Shown here piece after piece: positions 13,548-14,695 of a DNA stretch of 14,695 nt; the stretch's first letter is position 1; each line of letters begins with the position of its first letter. The stretch spans positions 1 to 14,695 of the forward strand of contig NZ_QFRA01000047.1 of the NCBI RefSeq assembly GCF_003243515.1, written 5' to 3'. The translations under genes and the position numbers were made by a program. The stretch is from Corynebacterium kroppenstedtii (GTDB lineage Bacteria > Actinomycetota > Actinomycetes > Mycobacteriales > Mycobacteriaceae). The notes below the pieces were generated by a model that was given only the letters and a program-made list of their open reading frames with translations, was not told the DNA's origin and ran no database searches.

Positions 13548-14695
13548 ACGGCGCCGGCGGCACAGCACGACAACAGATCGGCTCTCAACGGGAACGGTTG
13601 ATTCGGGCTTGTAGACATCGGGATCATCTTCGGAGAATCCGGTGGGCAGCGATGTATCGACGACGACGCTCCAGAGGCGCGAAGGATCCGTGTCTTCTGG
13701 ATCTCGCGATGCCTTCACTGCATCATCTTTCGGAAGAGTGAAATCTATCCGCTCATGGTGCGCATTGAAGCACAAGATGAATGAATCATCGAAGATTTTT
13801 TGCCCCTGCTCGTCGGGTTCAGCAATTGCTTCTCCTCCGAGGTGCACCATGAGAGACCGTCCGAAGTCATGATCCCAGTCGGCCGTCGTCATGAGCGTTC
13901 CGGCGGGTGTCATCCACGCGATATCGCGGTCTTGCACGTCATATCCCAGCGGGCCCCCGGCCAGGAACCTCCGACGGCGGAACACGGGGTGATCATTGCG
14001 AAGCTCGATTAACCGTCGAGTGAAGTCAATCAGATCTTTATTGTCTGTTGCCTGGGACCAATCCACCCATGACAATTCCGAATCTTGGCAGTAGACGTTG
14101 TTGTTCCCATTCTGGGTACGGCCCATTTCATCGCCGTGGCAGATCATGGGCGTCCCCTGGCTGAGCAGCAGCGTCGTCAAGAAGTTTCGGATTTGCCGGC
14201 CTCGCAGCTGGATAATGTCGGGATCATCCGTGGGGCCTTCCACGCCACAATTCCATGATCGGTTGTGAGACTCTCCGTCGCGGTTGTCTTCCTTATTAGC
14301 CTCGTTGTGTTTCTCGTTATAGCTAACGAGGTCATGGAGGGTGAACCCATCATGCGCGGTCACGAAGTTAATCGACGCGGTAGGACGTCGATCATTAGCT
14401 GCGTAGAGATCCGACGATCCCGTCAACCGTGAAGCGAACTCACCCAATGTCGCAGGCTCGCCACGCCAGAAGTCCCGGACAGTATCCCGGTACATTCCGT
14501 TCCATTCTGACCAGATGGCGGGGAAGTTCCCGACTTGGTAGCCGCCTTCGCCCACATCCCAAGGCTCGGCGATGAGCTTGACCTGGCTCACAATGGGATC
14601 TTGCTGCACGAGGTCAAAAAATGCTGACAGTCGATCGACATCATGGAGCTCGCGGGCCAGTGTCGACGCAAGATCGAAGCGGAATCCGTCAATAT
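13536..14695 (-). CDS. glgX: Glycogen debranching enzyme GlgX, C-terminal part (N-terminus outside window)
   Basis: A GH13 isoamylase-type enzyme that cuts alpha-1,6 branches of phosphorylase-limited glycogen and so supplies linear malto-oligosaccharides, also usable by TreY. The frame stays open to the window edge; 385 residues are visible of a protein usually about 700-830 long. The visible part begins IDGFRFDLAS with the nucleophile Asp (7th visible residue), then LIAEPWD with the acid/base Glu (43rd), NFPAIWSEWNGMYRD, and VTAHDGFTLHDLVSYNEKHNEAN with the third catalytic Asp (115th). GTPMICHGDEMGRTQNGNNNVYCQD is typical of GlgX/TreX. The beta-sandwich C-terminus ends in a basic CRRRRHSA. 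An internal GTG at 14609 is not the start. Together with treY and treZ it gives a glycogen-to-trehalose route in one region. Confidence 0.95.
   Translation of the reverse strand, partial: IDGFRFDLASTLARELHDVDRLSAFFDLVQQDPIVSQVKLIAEPWDVGEGGYQVGNFPAIWSEWNGMYRDTVRDFWRGEPATLGEFASRLTGSSDLYAANDRRPTASINFVTAHDGFTLHDLVSYNEKHNEANKEDNRDGESHNRSWNCGVEGPTDDPDIIQLRGRQIRNFLTTLLLSQGTPMICHGDEMGRTQNGNNNVYCQDSELSWVDWSQATDNKDLIDFTRRLIELRNDHPVFRRRRFLAGGPLGYDVQDRDIAWMTPAGTLMTTADWDHDFGRSLMVHLGGEAIAEPDEQGQKIFDDSFILCFNAHHERIDFTLPKDDAVKASRDPEDTDPSRLWSVVVDTSLPTGFSEDDPDVYKPESTVPVESRSVVVLCRRRRHSA

Noticed and set aside
1..14695. Mobile element, prophage, CRISPR array, tRNA or rRNA
   Set aside because: No transposase, integrase, terminal repeats, spaced identical repeats or tRNA T-loop pattern was found. 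Gene content reads as ordinary chromosome.

Overview
The window looks like chromosomal DNA of a Corynebacterium or a close relative. This rests on gene content and on signals, not on a database search. It carries a TreY/TreZ/GlgX trehalose-glycogen gene set near dnaE, a YigZ protein and a RelA/SpoT-type alarmone synthetase. It also has a GlxR/CRP-type 16-mer, and several genes have a TAnnnT -10 box placed so that transcription would start at or within a few bases of the start codon (leaderless or nearly so), as is common in corynebacteria. The species cannot be fixed from this window.

Layout. The plus strand opens with the 3' end of dnaE (1-468), which converges on treZ (574-2757, minus) across a perfect 11-bp inverted repeat. 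treZ diverges from a plus-strand run: yigZ (2835-3596), a Tat-exported siderophore-binding lipoprotein (3603-4688), a 78-residue two-helix membrane protein (4713-4949) and an S4 RNA-binding protein (4959-5360). This run converges on a long minus-strand series. Read in its own direction, that series is glgX (3' part, 14695-13536), a DEDDh exonuclease-BRCT protein (13475-11808), a 480-bp intergenic region rich in signals, a class I fructose-bisphosphate aldolase (11327-10437), an unrecognised 313-residue protein (10246-9305), treY (9253-6731), the alarmone synthetase (6653-5583), and a 29-codon membrane microprotein with a strong ribosome-binding site (5505-5416).

How the genes fit together. 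GlgX debranches glycogen into linear malto-oligosaccharides, TreY turns their reducing end into a trehalosyl unit, and TreZ releases trehalose. In corynebacteria trehalose is a compatible solute and, where mycolates are made, their carrier. The aldolase is a glycolytic/gluconeogenic enzyme on the same carbon. A GlxR-like palindrome upstream of it suggests cAMP-linked carbon control. The alarmone synthetase next to treY adds a possible stress link. These are functional groupings, since each main gene appears to have its own promoter.

No insertion sequence, prophage, CRISPR array, tRNA or rRNA was recognised. The parts least explained by known genes are the intergenic region 11328-11807 (GlxR-like site, candidate promoters, nested inverted repeats with pseudoknot topology) and the 29-codon microprotein at 5416-5505.
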